50,638 bases of DNA. Origin: Candidatus Poribacteria bacterium (GTDB lineage Bacteria; Poribacteria; WGA-4E; WGA-3G). The position numbers were made by a program, and so were the translations under genes. The stretch is from assembly GCA_022825825.1 (NCBI GenBank), contig JAJDWA010000060.1:1-50638 (forward strand), in the 5' to 3' direction. The first letter of the stretch is position 1. Every line of letters begins with the position of its first letter. Shown one piece after another: positions 1 to 8,242 of the stretch. The notes under the pieces are model-generated. The model was not told the DNA's origin and made no database searches. It worked only from the letters and a program-made list of their open reading frames with translations.

Positions 1-220
1 TTATAGTTTTTTTATTAGGATGGCTTCTCATGCACTAAAAGTCAAGAAAAATCTGCGCAGCAAAAACGCATTTTCATGGTGTTATACCTTGTTTTTGTTG
101 ATTATTATTAGTTCGAGACCATTATGAGAAATATCAGTTTAATTTATCCGCAACAATGGCCCGACAGTTATGCCAGGTTGTCCTTGCCCTGCTTGCGATG
201 ATAAGACGGGTAACCATTGG
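1..220. other. Window edge without a convincing gene
   Basis: No recognisable gene lies between the window start and the end of rluD. Two very short plus-strand reading frames exist (ATG at 20, about 35 codons with a hydrophobic stretch, and an ATG at 124 overlapping its stop), but neither has a family signature or a good ribosome binding site. This stretch is downstream of rluD, which runs on the minus strand. Confidence 0.4.
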
Positions 221-1207
221 TTATGGAGCAAATTGTGCACGACTCAACGTCCGCAGTGCATCAACAAGCCGCTGCATATTCGCTGGTTTCGGGGCAGAAA
301 AAATTAAACGTTCATGTGTTACAGGGTGTTCAAATTGAAGTGTACGTGCATGCAATGCCTGCCGTTTCAGGTGTATGAGCGCATGCTTCACGGGAAGTGT
401 GTCGGCATCGTTTAACGCGCGTTGTTCACCGCCATAAATGGGATCGCCAGCAACGGGATGTCCAATGTGCTGTAGATGCACACGGATTTGATGAAGTCTA
501 CCTGTTTCTAATGTGAGTTGAACGAGCGAAAATTTGTGGTAACTCTCTAATACTTGGTAATGTGTGATAGCATGCCTGCCACTGTTTTTGACTGTGGTCA
601 TCCTTCTTCTATCACGACGACTCCGTGCAATTTGCGCGTCAATTGTCCCTGTAACTTCAGCGGGAACATCACACACTACTGCAACGTACTGGCGCGTGAT
701 GGTATGCTTTTCAAACTGCACGGACAGTTCACGATGCACAACATCAGTTTTTGCAACTACAAGAACCCCCGACGTATCCTTATCTAACCTATGAACAATC
801 CCAGGTCTCTCTACCCCACCGATACCTGACAAATCAGTGCAATGCGCAAGCAAAGCGTTGACGAGTGTACCTGAATTCACACCGCTTGCAGGATGGACAA
901 GCATGCCAGCGGGTTTGTTCAGCACAATTAAGTGGCCATCTTCGTAAAGAATGTCAAGCGGGATATCCTCAGACTGCAAAGTTTCCAAAGGGCGCGAATC
1001 AGGAAACGAAAGACGAATTTGGTCGCCAGAACGGAGCATGTAACTCGGTTGCTTGGAGACTTTATCATTTACGGTAACAGCACCTTCGCGAATCAATTTC
1101 TGGAGATAGGTTCGCGATACACCTTCAGTCACACCTATCAGAAACTGATCCAACCGTTTTCCTTTGTGTTCTGTTTGGATGTGGTAAATTTGTGCTGCGG
1201 TTTCCAT
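221..1207 (-). CDS. rluD: Ribosomal large-subunit pseudouridine synthase, RluD type
   Basis: Predicted to convert uridines in helix 69 of 23S rRNA to pseudouridine. An N-terminal S4-like RNA-binding region (GKRLDQFL, then the RTYLQKLIREGAVTVN stretch) is followed by the catalytic domain with the family signature HRLDKDTSG, whose Asp is the catalytic nucleophile, and by GRLHQIRVH and GHPVAGDPIYGG. I start it at the ATG at 1207 (METAAQIYH) rather than at a longer frame, because the S4 domain then begins at a normal distance from the start and the extension would run into the upstream HTH gene. The length of about 328 residues is usual. RluD versus the RluA/RluC paralogues is inferred from architecture, so the rRNA target is less certain than the activity. 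Confidence 0.9.
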   Translation of the reverse strand: METAAQIYHIQTEHKGKRLDQFLIGVTEGVSRTYLQKLIREGAVTVNDKVSKQPSYMLRSGDQIRLSFPDSRPLETLQSEDIPLDILYEDGHLIVLNKPAGMLVHPASGVNSGTLVNALLAHCTDLSGIGGVERPGIVHRLDKDTSGVLVVAKTDVVHRELSVQFEKHTITRQYVAVVCDVPAEVTGTIDAQIARSRRDRRRMTTVKNSGRHAITHYQVLESYHKFSLVQLTLETGRLHQIRVHLQHIGHPVAGDPIYGGEQRALNDADTLPVKHALIHLKRQALHARTLQFEHPVTHERLIFSAPKPANMQRLVDALRTLSRAQFAP

Positions 1208-1226
1208 AACTGTGCATAGATTGGAA

Positions 1227-1565
1227 TTAATCTGCTGAAGTTGAGATGCGGAGGGCTGCGGGAGGTGTGTTGGCAGGTCTTTTGTGGAGGACAATCTCTA
1301 TGTCATTATCCAACTTTCTAAGTAAGGAGAGTATACGATCAATTGTAAAATGGCGAAAATGCCCATCTAAAAGGCCTGAAAGTTCAGACGGACTTATACA
1401 TAGGATTTTAGATGCTTCGTCTAACTTGAGTTTTCGTTCAGTTATAATATCTTCAATTTTGAACACAAGACGTGCTTTGGCTTGCATTTCTTCTGGATTA
1501 GGAAATCCTAAATCCCTGTACACATTGCCGCTACCTTTTTCATATTCTATTTTTTCTTTACTCAT
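1227..1565 (-). CDS. XRE-family HTH protein, HigA-like orphan antitoxin
   Basis: Small DNA-binding protein of about 112 residues. The centre (KIEDIITERKLKLDEASKIL, then SPSELSGLLDGHFRHFTIDRILSLLRKL) matches the HTH type found in HigA/RelB-like antitoxins, with a preceding VYRDLGFPNPEEMQAKARL segment that is typical of them. The ATG at 1565 is preferred: AGGTG lies 7 nt upstream, whereas the longer frame has no such site. In related loci a RelE/HigB-type or Gp49-like toxin gene is adjacent. None is visible here on either side, so this may be an orphan antitoxin or a plain regulator. It ends 19 bp before rluD and is divergent from the protease mini-operon starting near 1763, which it could regulate (inference). 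Confidence 0.75.
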   Translation of the reverse strand: MSKEKIEYEKGSGNVYRDLGFPNPEEMQAKARLVFKIEDIITERKLKLDEASKILCISPSELSGLLDGHFRHFTIDRILSLLRKLDNDIEIVLHKRPANTPPAALRISTSAD

Positions 1566-1762
1566 TTGGCACACCTGCAATATATGTTCTTTCGTCAGTG
1601 TTAAACGCCTACCAATTAAACAAGAGTGTTTCAAAAATCATTAATTTTCTATCAAAATAATGCTAAAACTCACAGTCCCTCTAAACTGCGCTACATCACA
1701 ACTAATCGTTTAAATGCTAACATATTTGGTAAAAGGTGTCAACAAAAACCAAACGATTTTTG

Positions 1763-1791
1763 TTGACTTATATGTTGAAAACGTGTATCCT
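1763..1791 (+). promoter_or_regulatory. Sigma-70-like promoter for the protease mini-operon
   Basis: TTGACT at 1763-1768, a 17-nt spacer and TATCCT at 1786-1791. It sits 34 bp before the first small ORF at 1825 and about 200 bp from the divergent HTH gene. Strength and use are unproven. Confidence 0.45.
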
Positions 1792-1824
1792 CATCAAAAA
1801 CAACCACTTCTACCAGGGGATACC

Positions 1825-1962
1825 ATGAACAAGTGTCCAAGATGTCAAAATGAGGACTTTGCGAAAAAGCACGCACCGAAACCCGCACTCACACCCAGCA
1901 TACCTGTTAGTTTAGAACTTGATGAACGGAGGAATAATAATGGAACACACAAACTGGACTGA
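1825..1962 (+). CDS. Possible 45-residue CxxC mini-protein
   Basis: Short frame beginning MNKCPRCQNEDF, with one CxxC pair near the N-terminus and a basic, Pro-rich middle. AGGGGA lies a few bases before the ATG. It overlaps the start of the next gene (1940) in another frame, so it may act as a translated leader for that gene. The single CPRC knuckle recalls the start of YgiT-like zinc fingers, but the second knuckle is absent, so it may be a truncated remnant. Real expression is uncertain. Confidence 0.35.
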   Translation: MNKCPRCQNEDFAKKHAPKPALTPSIPVSLELDERRNNNGTHKLD

Positions 1963-2191
1963 AGACGATTCACACAAAGCAAAACACATCTGGACAGAAT
2001 ATCAAAAACAGCACGATATTACCGAGCGTATTGGACAGACAGCTGGTATTGATCCGAAAACTGGACGGATTTGGTTCGGCGATTCAGCACTTGAGATCGT
2101 CCAGCAACGTCTCGCGGAAGGTTTAACATCTCCACTTTTCTTTGAACGAATCGGATATGTATCCTACTTGCGCAAAGGCGGACGTCGATGA
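1940..2191 (+). CDS. Hypothetical 83-residue protein, partner of the small aspartic protease
   Basis: Reads MEHTNWTEDDSHKAKHIWTE and ends in a basic tail KGGRR. GGAGG at 1928-1932 supports the ATG at 1940. A central stretch GIDPKTGRIWFGDSALEIV looks like a folded core; there are no membrane segments or cysteines. The stop codon overlaps the next start as ATGA (2188-2191), indicating translational coupling with the protease-like gene, so the two products probably work together. I recall similar two-gene pairs in cyanobacteria and other genomes, but no function can be assigned from sequence. Confidence 0.7.
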   Translation: MEHTNWTEDDSHKAKHIWTEYQKQHDITERIGQTAGIDPKTGRIWFGDSALEIVQQRLAEGLTSPLFFERIGYVSYLRKGGRR

Positions 2192-2547
2192 TCCACGGAA
2201 CAGTATCAGATGCGGGTGTACCAACAATTACTCTCTCAATCGCAGGGCAAGAGTGGACAGCAACTATTGACACAGGTTTTAACGGGTATCTCGAATTACC
2301 TGAAACTCTACGAAATACTTTGAATCCCCAATATATAGGACAAATTACTTCTGTATTAGCGGGTGGACAAACAATTGAAGAAGAACTTTATCGGGTTAAT
2401 TTTCTTTTTGATGGATGGATGATTCCTGCAGAAGTAACATTTGTTATTGATAGTGAAATACTTATAGGGACCCGTTTACTACAAGAATATCGCTTGCAAA
2501 TTGATTTCGTCAGGCGAACCGTTGTATTAGAAAGAGTTATCACTTGA
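2188..2547 (+). CDS. Small retropepsin-like (clan AA) aspartic protease
   Basis: A 119-residue protein with one pepsin-like catalytic motif, ATIDTGFNGYLELP (DTG near residue 28), followed by a hydrophobic strand region and ILIGTRLLQEYRLQIDF, which matches the second conserved Gly-containing strand (ILG/LIG) of single-domain retropepsins. Such proteins must dimerise to form an active site with two Asp residues. No signal peptide or membrane anchor is present, so it should be cytoplasmic. It is coupled to the preceding 83-residue gene by an ATGA overlap and followed by a strong bidirectional terminator. Substrate unknown. Activity is inferred from the DTG motif only. Confidence 0.75.
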   Translation: MIHGTVSDAGVPTITLSIAGQEWTATIDTGFNGYLELPETLRNTLNPQYIGQITSVLAGGQTIEEELYRVNFLFDGWMIPAEVTFVIDSEILIGTRLLQEYRLQIDFVRRTVVLERVIT

Positions 2548-2564
2548 TAATTGCTTAGTAGTTA

Positions 2565-2602
2565 TCAAAATGGGGCAGATTTCCGTACCTGCCCCATTTT
2601 GA
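2565..2602. terminator. Bidirectional intrinsic terminator
   Basis: A perfect 14-bp inverted repeat (2565-2578 with 2589-2602, core TGGGGCAG/CTGCCCCA) with a 10-nt loop and A/T runs on both sides. It follows the protease-like gene on the plus strand. Confidence 0.8.
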
Positions 2603-2604
2603 CT

Positions 2605-2708
2605 TTATAGTAAACCCAAAATATGTCCACAGGTCAGATTTTACACCTCGTACAAGCGAGGTTTCCTAACCTTGCCTGTGTGTCCGTCCTTTTAGATTTT
2701 ACTATAAA
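2605..2708. repeat. Miniature TIR element, family A, copy 1
   Basis: Bounded by TTATAGTAAA at the left and TTTACTATAA at the right, with partial inverted repetition continuing inward. The inside holds a small hairpin (CCTCG/CGAGG). The same end type recurs at 5103-5203 and 11726-11861. No coding capacity. Confidence 0.6.
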
Positions 2709-2719
2709 TGCTTAACCAC

Positions 2720-2748
2720 GTTGGGACAGGCATAACACCTGTCCCAAC
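2720..2748. terminator. Perfect hairpin, possible ilvD terminator
   Basis: GTTGGGACAGG at 2720-2730 pairs perfectly with CCTGTCCCAAC at 2738-2748 around a 7-nt loop. It lies downstream of ilvD (minus strand). There is no strong T run, so it could instead be a repeat-derived palindrome; the GGGACA/TGTCCC core also appears in the family A element at 5103. Confidence 0.5.
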
Positions 2749-2804
2749 AAATAGAAACAATTAAACTGATAATGGATTACACTATGGGGTGGAATAGGGT
2801 AGAT

Positions 2805-4484
2805 TTATCCCGTCACAGCACCTTCAGATGCGGAAGAGACAGAATTTGCGTATTTCGCCATAACACCGCGTGTATAGCGAGGTTCGGGAGGAGTCCATTT
2901 CTCAAAACGCGCTTGAATTTCAGCATCGGAGAGCGTAACATCAAGTCGGCGTGCCTTTGCATCAATCACGATTTCGTCACCCTCTTGAAGAATAGCAATG
3001 GGACCGCCTGTTGCTGCTTCAGGAGCAACATGGCAGATCATAAACCCGTGTGTAGCACCAGAGAATCTGCCATCGGTTAGCAGCGCAACATCTTCACTCA
3101 AGCCTGCACCGACGATTGCTGCAGTAACACCCAACATCTCACGCATACCAGGACCGCCGATGGGTCCCTCATAACGGATAACGATAACATCACCGGGCTT
3201 AATTTCTCCACCTTTGATGGCAGCAAAAGTGTCCTCTTCACGTTCAAAGATACGCGCAGGACCGCGATGGAGCGTTTTGTCTTGACCTGCTAACTTGATA
3301 ACACACCCGTCTGGTGCAAGATTACCTCTTAGGATAGCAAATCCACCGGTCGGTTTGAGAGGTTCGTCTGCTGGTAAAACGACTCTCTGTCCTTCGGTTT
3401 CAGTGGCAGCGTTCGCCTCTTCACCGATAGTTTTTCCTGTAACGGTGAGTTCATCGGTATGAATCAACCCTGCTTCTGCCAAACGTTTTGCTAAGAACTG
3501 AATGCCGCCTGCCTCATACAGATCAGTAGCAACAAACTGCCCGCCGGGTTTCAGGTCTGCCAATACAGGTGTTCGCTGGCTAATCGTGTGAAAATCTTCA
3601 AGCGTCAAAGGGATTTGTGCTTCGTGTGCAATAGCGAGGAGATGCAGAACACCGTTGGTAGAACCGCCCGTAGCTGCAACAGAGGTAATCGCGTTTTCAA
3701 GAGACTTACGTGTAATAATTTGACTGGGACGACGGTCTGCAGCAAGCATATCCATTACAAGTTGTCCCGCTTTGTATGCTTCGTTGTCCTTCTCTTCCAC
3801 CACAGCAGGCACACTGCCACTTCCCATCGGTGCAATGCCCAACATTTCAACTGCAGTTGCCATTGTATTAGCAGTGAACTGTCCACCGCATGCGCCTGGG
3901 CCGGGGCATCCTTTGCTTATCAAATCGTCCAATTCTTCTACTGTGATTGTGCCTTCAGCATGCTGACCGACCGCTTCAAACACATCTTGGATAGTGACAT
4001 CACGCCCCTGAAAATTGCCCGGCATAATTGAACCACCGTAGAGTGTGAGCGAAGGAATATCTAAACGTGCCAATGCCATGACGGTACCGGGAACAGTTTT
4101 GTCGCATCCGCAGAGCGCAACAACAGCATCAAACATGTTGCCGATGGAAACTAACTCTATTGAATCGGCAACAACCTCTCGACTGATAAGTGAGGTTTTC
4201 ATGCCCTCTGTTCCCATTGTGATACCATCGGAGATGCTGACGGTATTGAATTCGAGAGGTGTTCCACCCGCATCGCGAATTCCCTGTTTGACCTTAGCAG
4301 CGAGACGTCTTAAGTGGAAATTACAGGGGCCGATCTCAATCCATGTATTAGCAACCCCGATAATCGGTTTGTCAAGGTCCTCAGGGGACAACCCGCCATC
4401 GCCAAACATAAGCATGGTCCGTGCAGCGGCTCGGTCAGGTCCATCGGTGATCACATAACTTCGGGGTTTCAGTTTATTGGACAT
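2805..4484 (-). CDS. ilvD: Dihydroxy-acid dehydratase
   Basis: Dehydrates 2,3-dihydroxy-isovalerate and its isoleucine counterpart in branched-chain amino acid synthesis, using an Fe-S cluster. The family landmarks are present in order: [32 protein letters not shown] (cluster Cys), [19 protein letters not shown] (second cluster region), [13 protein letters not shown] and [14 protein letters not shown] choose the ATG at 4484 ([10 protein letters not shown]) because AGGAG at 4496-4500 is well spaced and the resulting 559 residues match the family. No other ilv gene is next to it; it is flanked by hairpins and by the lipoprotein pair. Confidence 0.97.
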   Translation of the reverse strand: MSNKLKPRSYVITDGPDRAAARTMLMFGDGGLSPEDLDKPIIGVANTWIEIGPCNFHLRRLAAKVKQGIRDAGGTPLEFNTVSISDGITMGTEGMKTSLISREVVADSIELVSIGNMFDAVVALCGCDKTVPGTVMALARLDIPSLTLYGGSIMPGNFQGRDVTIQDVFEAVGQHAEGTITVEELDDLISKGCPGPGACGGQFTANTMATAVEMLGIAPMGSGSVPAVVEEKDNEAYKAGQLVMDMLAADRRPSQIITRKSLENAITSVAATGGSTNGVLHLLAIAHEAQIPLTLEDFHTISQRTPVLADLKPGGQFVATDLYEAGGIQFLAKRLAEAGLIHTDELTVTGKTIGEEANAATETEGQRVVLPADEPLKPTGGFAILRGNLAPDGCVIKLAGQDKTLHRGPARIFEREEDTFAAIKGGEIKPGDVIVIRYEGPIGGPGMREMLGVTAAIVGAGLSEDVALLTDGRFSGATHGFMICHVAPEAATGGPIAILQEGDEIVIDAKARRLDVTLSDAEIQARFEKWTPPEPRYTRGVMAKYANSVSSASEGAVTG

Positions 4485-4564
4485 TTGTCTGTGTTCTCCT
4501 ACAAATGCGACAGGCAGAAACAAGGGAAAGGTTCCCTTATCATGCCGAGATTTGATGATTTAGG

Positions 4565-5089
4565 TTACATTGTAAAATCATAGACAAGCTCTAAATTCGG
4601 AGCATCTTTGAGACGCAGGATAATCGTCCCTGCTTCCTGTCGGTAAGCTTCCTGGTACATAGTTTTGATTGGTGTAAGATCAAAGTGGTAATCTTCAGTC
4701 GGATATGCTTCACAGGTGTCACCGTTAGCATTGTGCGCGATATAAATAGGCAGCTGTACAGGAAATGATTCAAGAAACGAATCAGAAGCAACCAAAGTGA
4801 ATTGATGGGTTTCACACCCACCACTGTAGGATAGACTTACCTTCAGTGTGTCACCATCTATCGTGGCAGTATTCAAGGCAAACGCATCAGTTCCAAATCT
4901 ATCACCAGCGTTACCAATGAAAACCTTACCGACGGACGGTTCTATGTCAGGTATATCGTCATCAACTGAAACAGATACGGTAGTCCCATCAGGTTCCACC
5001 TTCATCTGATTCTGTATCTGCTGACACCCTATTGTGAAAAGGACGAGTAATAAACCCAAGAAAAGTCTGAAAGTGTTGTTTACTTTCAT
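4565..5089 (-). CDS. Lipoprotein, downstream member of a tandem paralogous pair
   Basis: Signal peptide ending in a lipobox (LLLVLFTIGC), then QQIQNQMKVEPDG and about 150 residues of unknown fold. I start at the ATG at 5089 (MKVNNTFRLF), with AAGGAG at 5098-5103. The C-terminal 40 or so residues (DYHFDLTPIKTMYQEAY, then AGTIILRLKDAPNLELVY) are nearly identical to the neighbouring gene at 5205-5702, so the two arose by duplication; the middle has diverged, with Cys and charged residues differing. Both keep a Cys in the GGC/SGC region that could pair with a later Cys (CEAY or CDAV). Exported and membrane-anchored by prediction; function unknown. Confidence 0.8.
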   Translation of the reverse strand: MKVNNTFRLFLGLLLVLFTIGCQQIQNQMKVEPDGTTVSVSVDDDIPDIEPSVGKVFIGNAGDRFGTDAFALNTATIDGDTLKVSLSYSGGCETHQFTLVASDSFLESFPVQLPIYIAHNANGDTCEAYPTEDYHFDLTPIKTMYQEAYRQEAGTIILRLKDAPNLELVYDFTM

Positions 5090-5102
5090 ATTGCTTACTC
5101 CT

Positions 5103-5203
5103 TTATAGTGAATTTTGAAATGATTGGGACATTTTGATAAACCTGTTTTGGAAACATAACGGACAATAGAAGCTGTCCCATTAATTGTAGATTTTACTGT
5201 ATG
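5103..5203. repeat. Miniature TIR element, family A, copy 2
   Basis: Left end TTATAGTGAATTTTGAAA, right end the inverse of an ATACAGTAAAATCTACAA-type sequence, with GGGACA/TGTCCC further in. It separates the two paralogous lipoprotein genes and supplies the AAGGAG-containing leader of the downstream one. About 100 bp, non-coding. Confidence 0.6.
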
Positions 5204-5204
5204 A

Positions 5205-5702
5205 TTACATTGTGAATTCATAGACAAGCTCTAAATTCGGAGCATCTTTGAGACGTAAAATGATGGTGCCTGCTTCCTGTTGGTACGCCTCTTGATACAT
5301 GGTTTTAATTGGCGTAAGATCAAAATGATAATCTACATTACCCAAAACTGCGTCGCATGGGCCGAATTGATGGATGAAGAAAACCTTGAGCTGAACAGGA
5401 TATGATTCGAGAAACGACTCCGAAGCAACCAATATCATACCACCTTCATAACCACAACCGCTGACACCTGCTAAGTTGAGTGTCAACGTATCACCCGATA
5501 TATAATAAAAAAACGTATCAGCCGATAATATATTAGCGGTACTCAAATTATCCACATCTCCAATGATAACATCGCCCCAATATTGCTTCTCGTTTTGTTC
5601 ACCGTTATTAGGTTCCACCCTCATCTGATTCTGTATCTGCTGACACCCTATTGTGAAAAGAACGAGTAAACATAAGAAAAGTCCGAAGGTGTTCATTTTC
5701 AT
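5205..5702 (-). CDS. Lipoprotein, upstream member of a tandem paralogous pair
   Basis: Signal peptide and lipobox (LLVLFTIGC) followed by QQIQNQMRVEPN, then a variable middle and a C-terminus almost identical to the next gene. The ATG at 5702 (MKMNTFGLF) has AAAGG upstream; a second in-frame ATG lies two codons on. About 165 residues. It runs on from hppA: the hppA stop at 5726 is 23 bp away, so co-transcription is likely. Function unknown. The two copies differ mainly between residues 30 and 90, the pattern expected if a conserved C-terminal core carries different surface segments (inference). Confidence 0.8.
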   Translation of the reverse strand: MKMNTFGLFLCLLVLFTIGCQQIQNQMRVEPNNGEQNEKQYWGDVIIGDVDNLSTANILSADTFFYYISGDTLTLNLAGVSGCGYEGGMILVASESFLESYPVQLKVFFIHQFGPCDAVLGNVDYHFDLTPIKTMYQEAYQQEAGTIILRLKDAPNLELVYEFTM

Positions 5703-5725
5703 ATTTGCGCCTTTAGGAATGCCAA

Positions 5726-8095
5726 CTACTGCATGCCGATCCACTTGCTGAATGCGTCACCATATTTTGCAATAAGACCTGCAAACACAACAGAAACCAT
5801 AGACATCAACTTAATCAAGATGTTAAGTGAAGGACCTGAGGTGTCTTTAAACGGATCGCCAACGGTATCACCGACAACGGTAGCTTTGTGCTGTTCTGAA
5901 CCCTTTTCACCGTATTCATCTTTATGTTTACCTTCTTCAATAAACTTTTTCGCGTTGTCCCATGCACCACCAGCGTTTGCCATCATAATTGCTAAGACAA
6001 AACCTGTGGCTAATCCACCTGCAAGCAAGCCAAGCACGCCAGCTACATTAAAAATCAATCCAACAGCAACAGGCACAACGATAGCGATAAGCGATGGTAA
6101 AATCATCTCGCGTTGCGCGCCTACCGTAGATATACTAACACATCGTGCATAGTCCGGTTTTACCTCGCCCTTCATAATGCCAGGATTTTCACGGAATTGG
6201 CGACGTACCTCGTCTACCATAGCACTCGCAGCACGCCCAACAGCTTTCATCGTCAACGCACAGAAATAGAATGCCATGACCGCACCGATGAATAGACCGA
6301 TAAGCACCTGTGGATTCATCAAGGTGACGTTATAGTAATCCATGAATTGACTCACCGTGACCTTCAAGGTATCAATGCTACCTTCACCGGGAATATTTAG
6401 TTCCTCTTTACCTGCTAAATGGATAAGTCCGTGCCGAATTTCTTCAAGATAGGCTGCAAGAAGTGCAAGCGCGGTCAGTGCTGCTGAACCGATTGCAAAC
6501 CCTTTACCTGTTGCGGCAGTTGTATTACCGAGTGCATCTAACTGATCCGTGCGTTCTCGGACACTTTCATCAAGTTTTGCCATCTCAGCGTTTCCACCAG
6601 CGTTGTCTGCGATAGGTCCGTAAGCATCCGTGGCAAGTGTAATACCGAGTGTGGCGAGCATACCAACCGCAGCGATACCGACACCGTAAAGCCCCATCAA
6701 AGGTTCGGTTGCACCTCCCGGTAGGTAATAACTAATAGCAACTGCACCGATAATTGTTATGACTGGTATTGCGGTTGATTCCATACCAACGGCAACACCT
6801 TCAATAATAACTGTTGCAGGGCCTGTCTGTGCTTGCTTCGCGATGGCACGCGTCGGTTTATACTCGTGAGAGGTAAAGATTTCGGTGACTTTGCCGATAA
6901 CTAATCCAGCGACAAGTCCAGCGACAATCGCACCCCAAACCTGCCACTTATTCGGAAGATCAAGGTAAATAAGTACCGGAAGTGACACAATAGCGATGCC
7001 TAAAGCACTTCCATTGATGCCGAGGTTCAAGGAACCCATCAACTGTCTCATTGACGCGCCCTCTTTTGTGCGCACCATATAGATACCCAAAATTGAGAGA
7101 ATCACACCGATACCAGCAATAATCATCGGAGCAGAGAGGTATTTTAGTTGAAGGGCAAGATTATTGTAGTCTTTAGCAGCAACAGCAGCAACACCGAGGG
7201 CAGCAGTTGCAAGGATTGAGCCAGCATAAGATTCGTAAAGATCCGCACCCATACCCGCAACATCACCAACATTATCACCGACGTTATCTGCAATCACAGC
7301 GGGATTTCGCGGATCGTCTTCAGGGATTCCTGCTTCTACTTTTCCGACAAGATCAGCACCAACATCGGCTGCTTTGGTATAGATACCACCACCAACGCGG
7401 GCAAATAGTGCTTGTGTTGAAGCACCCATGCCGAAACTGAGCATAATCACAGTAATCTGTGGCAACGGATTTACGCCTAAAAATTCGGTACCTATCCAAG
7501 GGATCTTAGGGAAGATGTAGTAAAGAATGAGAAACCATCCCGTAATATCAAGCAGTGCAAACCCAACGACTATCAATCCCATGACCGCGCCTGCGCGGAA
7601 AGAGACTCTTAGTCCCGCATTAAGTCCTTGCATTGCAGCGCTTGTTGTACGTGCGGATGCGTTGGTCGCGGTTTTCATACCCAAGAAGCCACAGAGTCCT
7701 GAGAAAAAACCACCTGTGAGAAATGCAAACGGAACAACCTGATTTTGTGCCTTAAGAACAAAAGCCATGAAGATGAAAATTAGGCAGAGAACAGCGAAAA
7801 CAATGCCGACTACTTTATATTGTTGTCTCAGATACGCCATCGCACCTTCGCGCACAGATTGTGCAATGTCACGCATTGTATCGTTACCTTCGTCCTGTTT
7901 CATCACAGAGCGATAGAAGTGGAATGCAAAAGCTAAAGCAATAAGTGAACCGACTGGGGCAATCCACCATATCAGCGGTACAGCGGGGGGCGGGTCTGAT
8001 TGGGCAAAAACCGTAGTGGCTAAATTCAAAATAGGTAAGCAGGTCAGAAATACCTTCCAATTTAGCCACCGTCTTTTGCAAATAATTTCACGCAT
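5726..8095 (-). CDS. hppA: Membrane-bound ion-pumping pyrophosphatase
   Basis: Couples hydrolysis of pyrophosphate to export of H+ or Na+. A multi-span protein of 789 residues with the catalytic acidic motif DVGADLVGKVE, the DDPRNPAVIADNVGDNVGD segment and the C-terminal counterpart GDTVGDPFKDTSGPSLNIL. An N-terminal signal-like helix ends in VFAQS. In the subclass-determining segment the sequence is GNTTAATGKG, with Ala where K+-independent enzymes have Lys, so I infer the K+-dependent class; whether it pumps H+ or Na+ is not decided. The ATG at 8095 has GAGAGG a few bases upstream. It can recycle pyrophosphate from biosynthesis and energise the membrane. Confidence 0.96.
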   Translation of the reverse strand: MREIICKRRWLNWKVFLTCLPILNLATTVFAQSDPPPAVPLIWWIAPVGSLIALAFAFHFYRSVMKQDEGNDTMRDIAQSVREGAMAYLRQQYKVVGIVFAVLCLIFIFMAFVLKAQNQVVPFAFLTGGFFSGLCGFLGMKTATNASARTTSAAMQGLNAGLRVSFRAGAVMGLIVVGFALLDITGWFLILYYIFPKIPWIGTEFLGVNPLPQITVIMLSFGMGASTQALFARVGGGIYTKAADVGADLVGKVEAGIPEDDPRNPAVIADNVGDNVGDVAGMGADLYESYAGSILATAALGVAAVAAKDYNNLALQLKYLSAPMIIAGIGVILSILGIYMVRTKEGASMRQLMGSLNLGINGSALGIAIVSLPVLIYLDLPNKWQVWGAIVAGLVAGLVIGKVTEIFTSHEYKPTRAIAKQAQTGPATVIIEGVAVGMESTAIPVITIIGAVAISYYLPGGATEPLMGLYGVGIAAVGMLATLGITLATDAYGPIADNAGGNAEMAKLDESVRERTDQLDALGNTTAATGKGFAIGSAALTALALLAAYLEEIRHGLIHLAGKEELNIPGEGSIDTLKVTVSQFMDYYNVTLMNPQVLIGLFIGAVMAFYFCALTMKAVGRAASAMVDEVRRQFRENPGIMKGEVKPDYARCVSISTVGAQREMILPSLIAIVVPVAVGLIFNVAGVLGLLAGGLATGFVLAIMMANAGGAWDNAKKFIEEGKHKDEYGEKGSEQHKATVVGDTVGDPFKDTSGPSLNILIKLMSMVSVVFAGLIAKYGDAFSKWIGMQ

Positions 8096-8119
8096 TAAAA
8101 ACCTCTCTTTTTATTTTTA

Positions 8120-8240
8120 CAGGATTTACGCACAAGCGGTAGGCGCGTTTTGTAAACGCGCTGGAAACTCAGGATTTTGCCGAAAATTACACCATTTTAG
8201 TCATAATCATTGAAAAAATGTGAAAATTGCGTAAGTCCTA
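8120..8240. repeat. Miniature TIR element, family C, diverged copy carrying a GTAG-headed hairpin
   Basis: Ends CAGGATTTACGCA (left) and TTGCGTAAGTCCTA (right) match the termini of the elements at 19780 and 24380, but this copy is more diverged and has no clear target duplication. Inside, GTAG at 8139-8142 is followed by the near-perfect hairpin GCGCGTTTTGTAAACGCGC (to 8161), the layout of REP sequences mobilised by RAYT transposases. It fills the gap between folC and hppA. Confidence 0.6.
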
Positions 8241-8242
8241 AT

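Noticed and set aside
2019..2273. 84-codon minus-strand frame opposite the protease mini-operon
   Set aside because: Antisense of two coupled plus-strand genes with clear family or coupling evidence.
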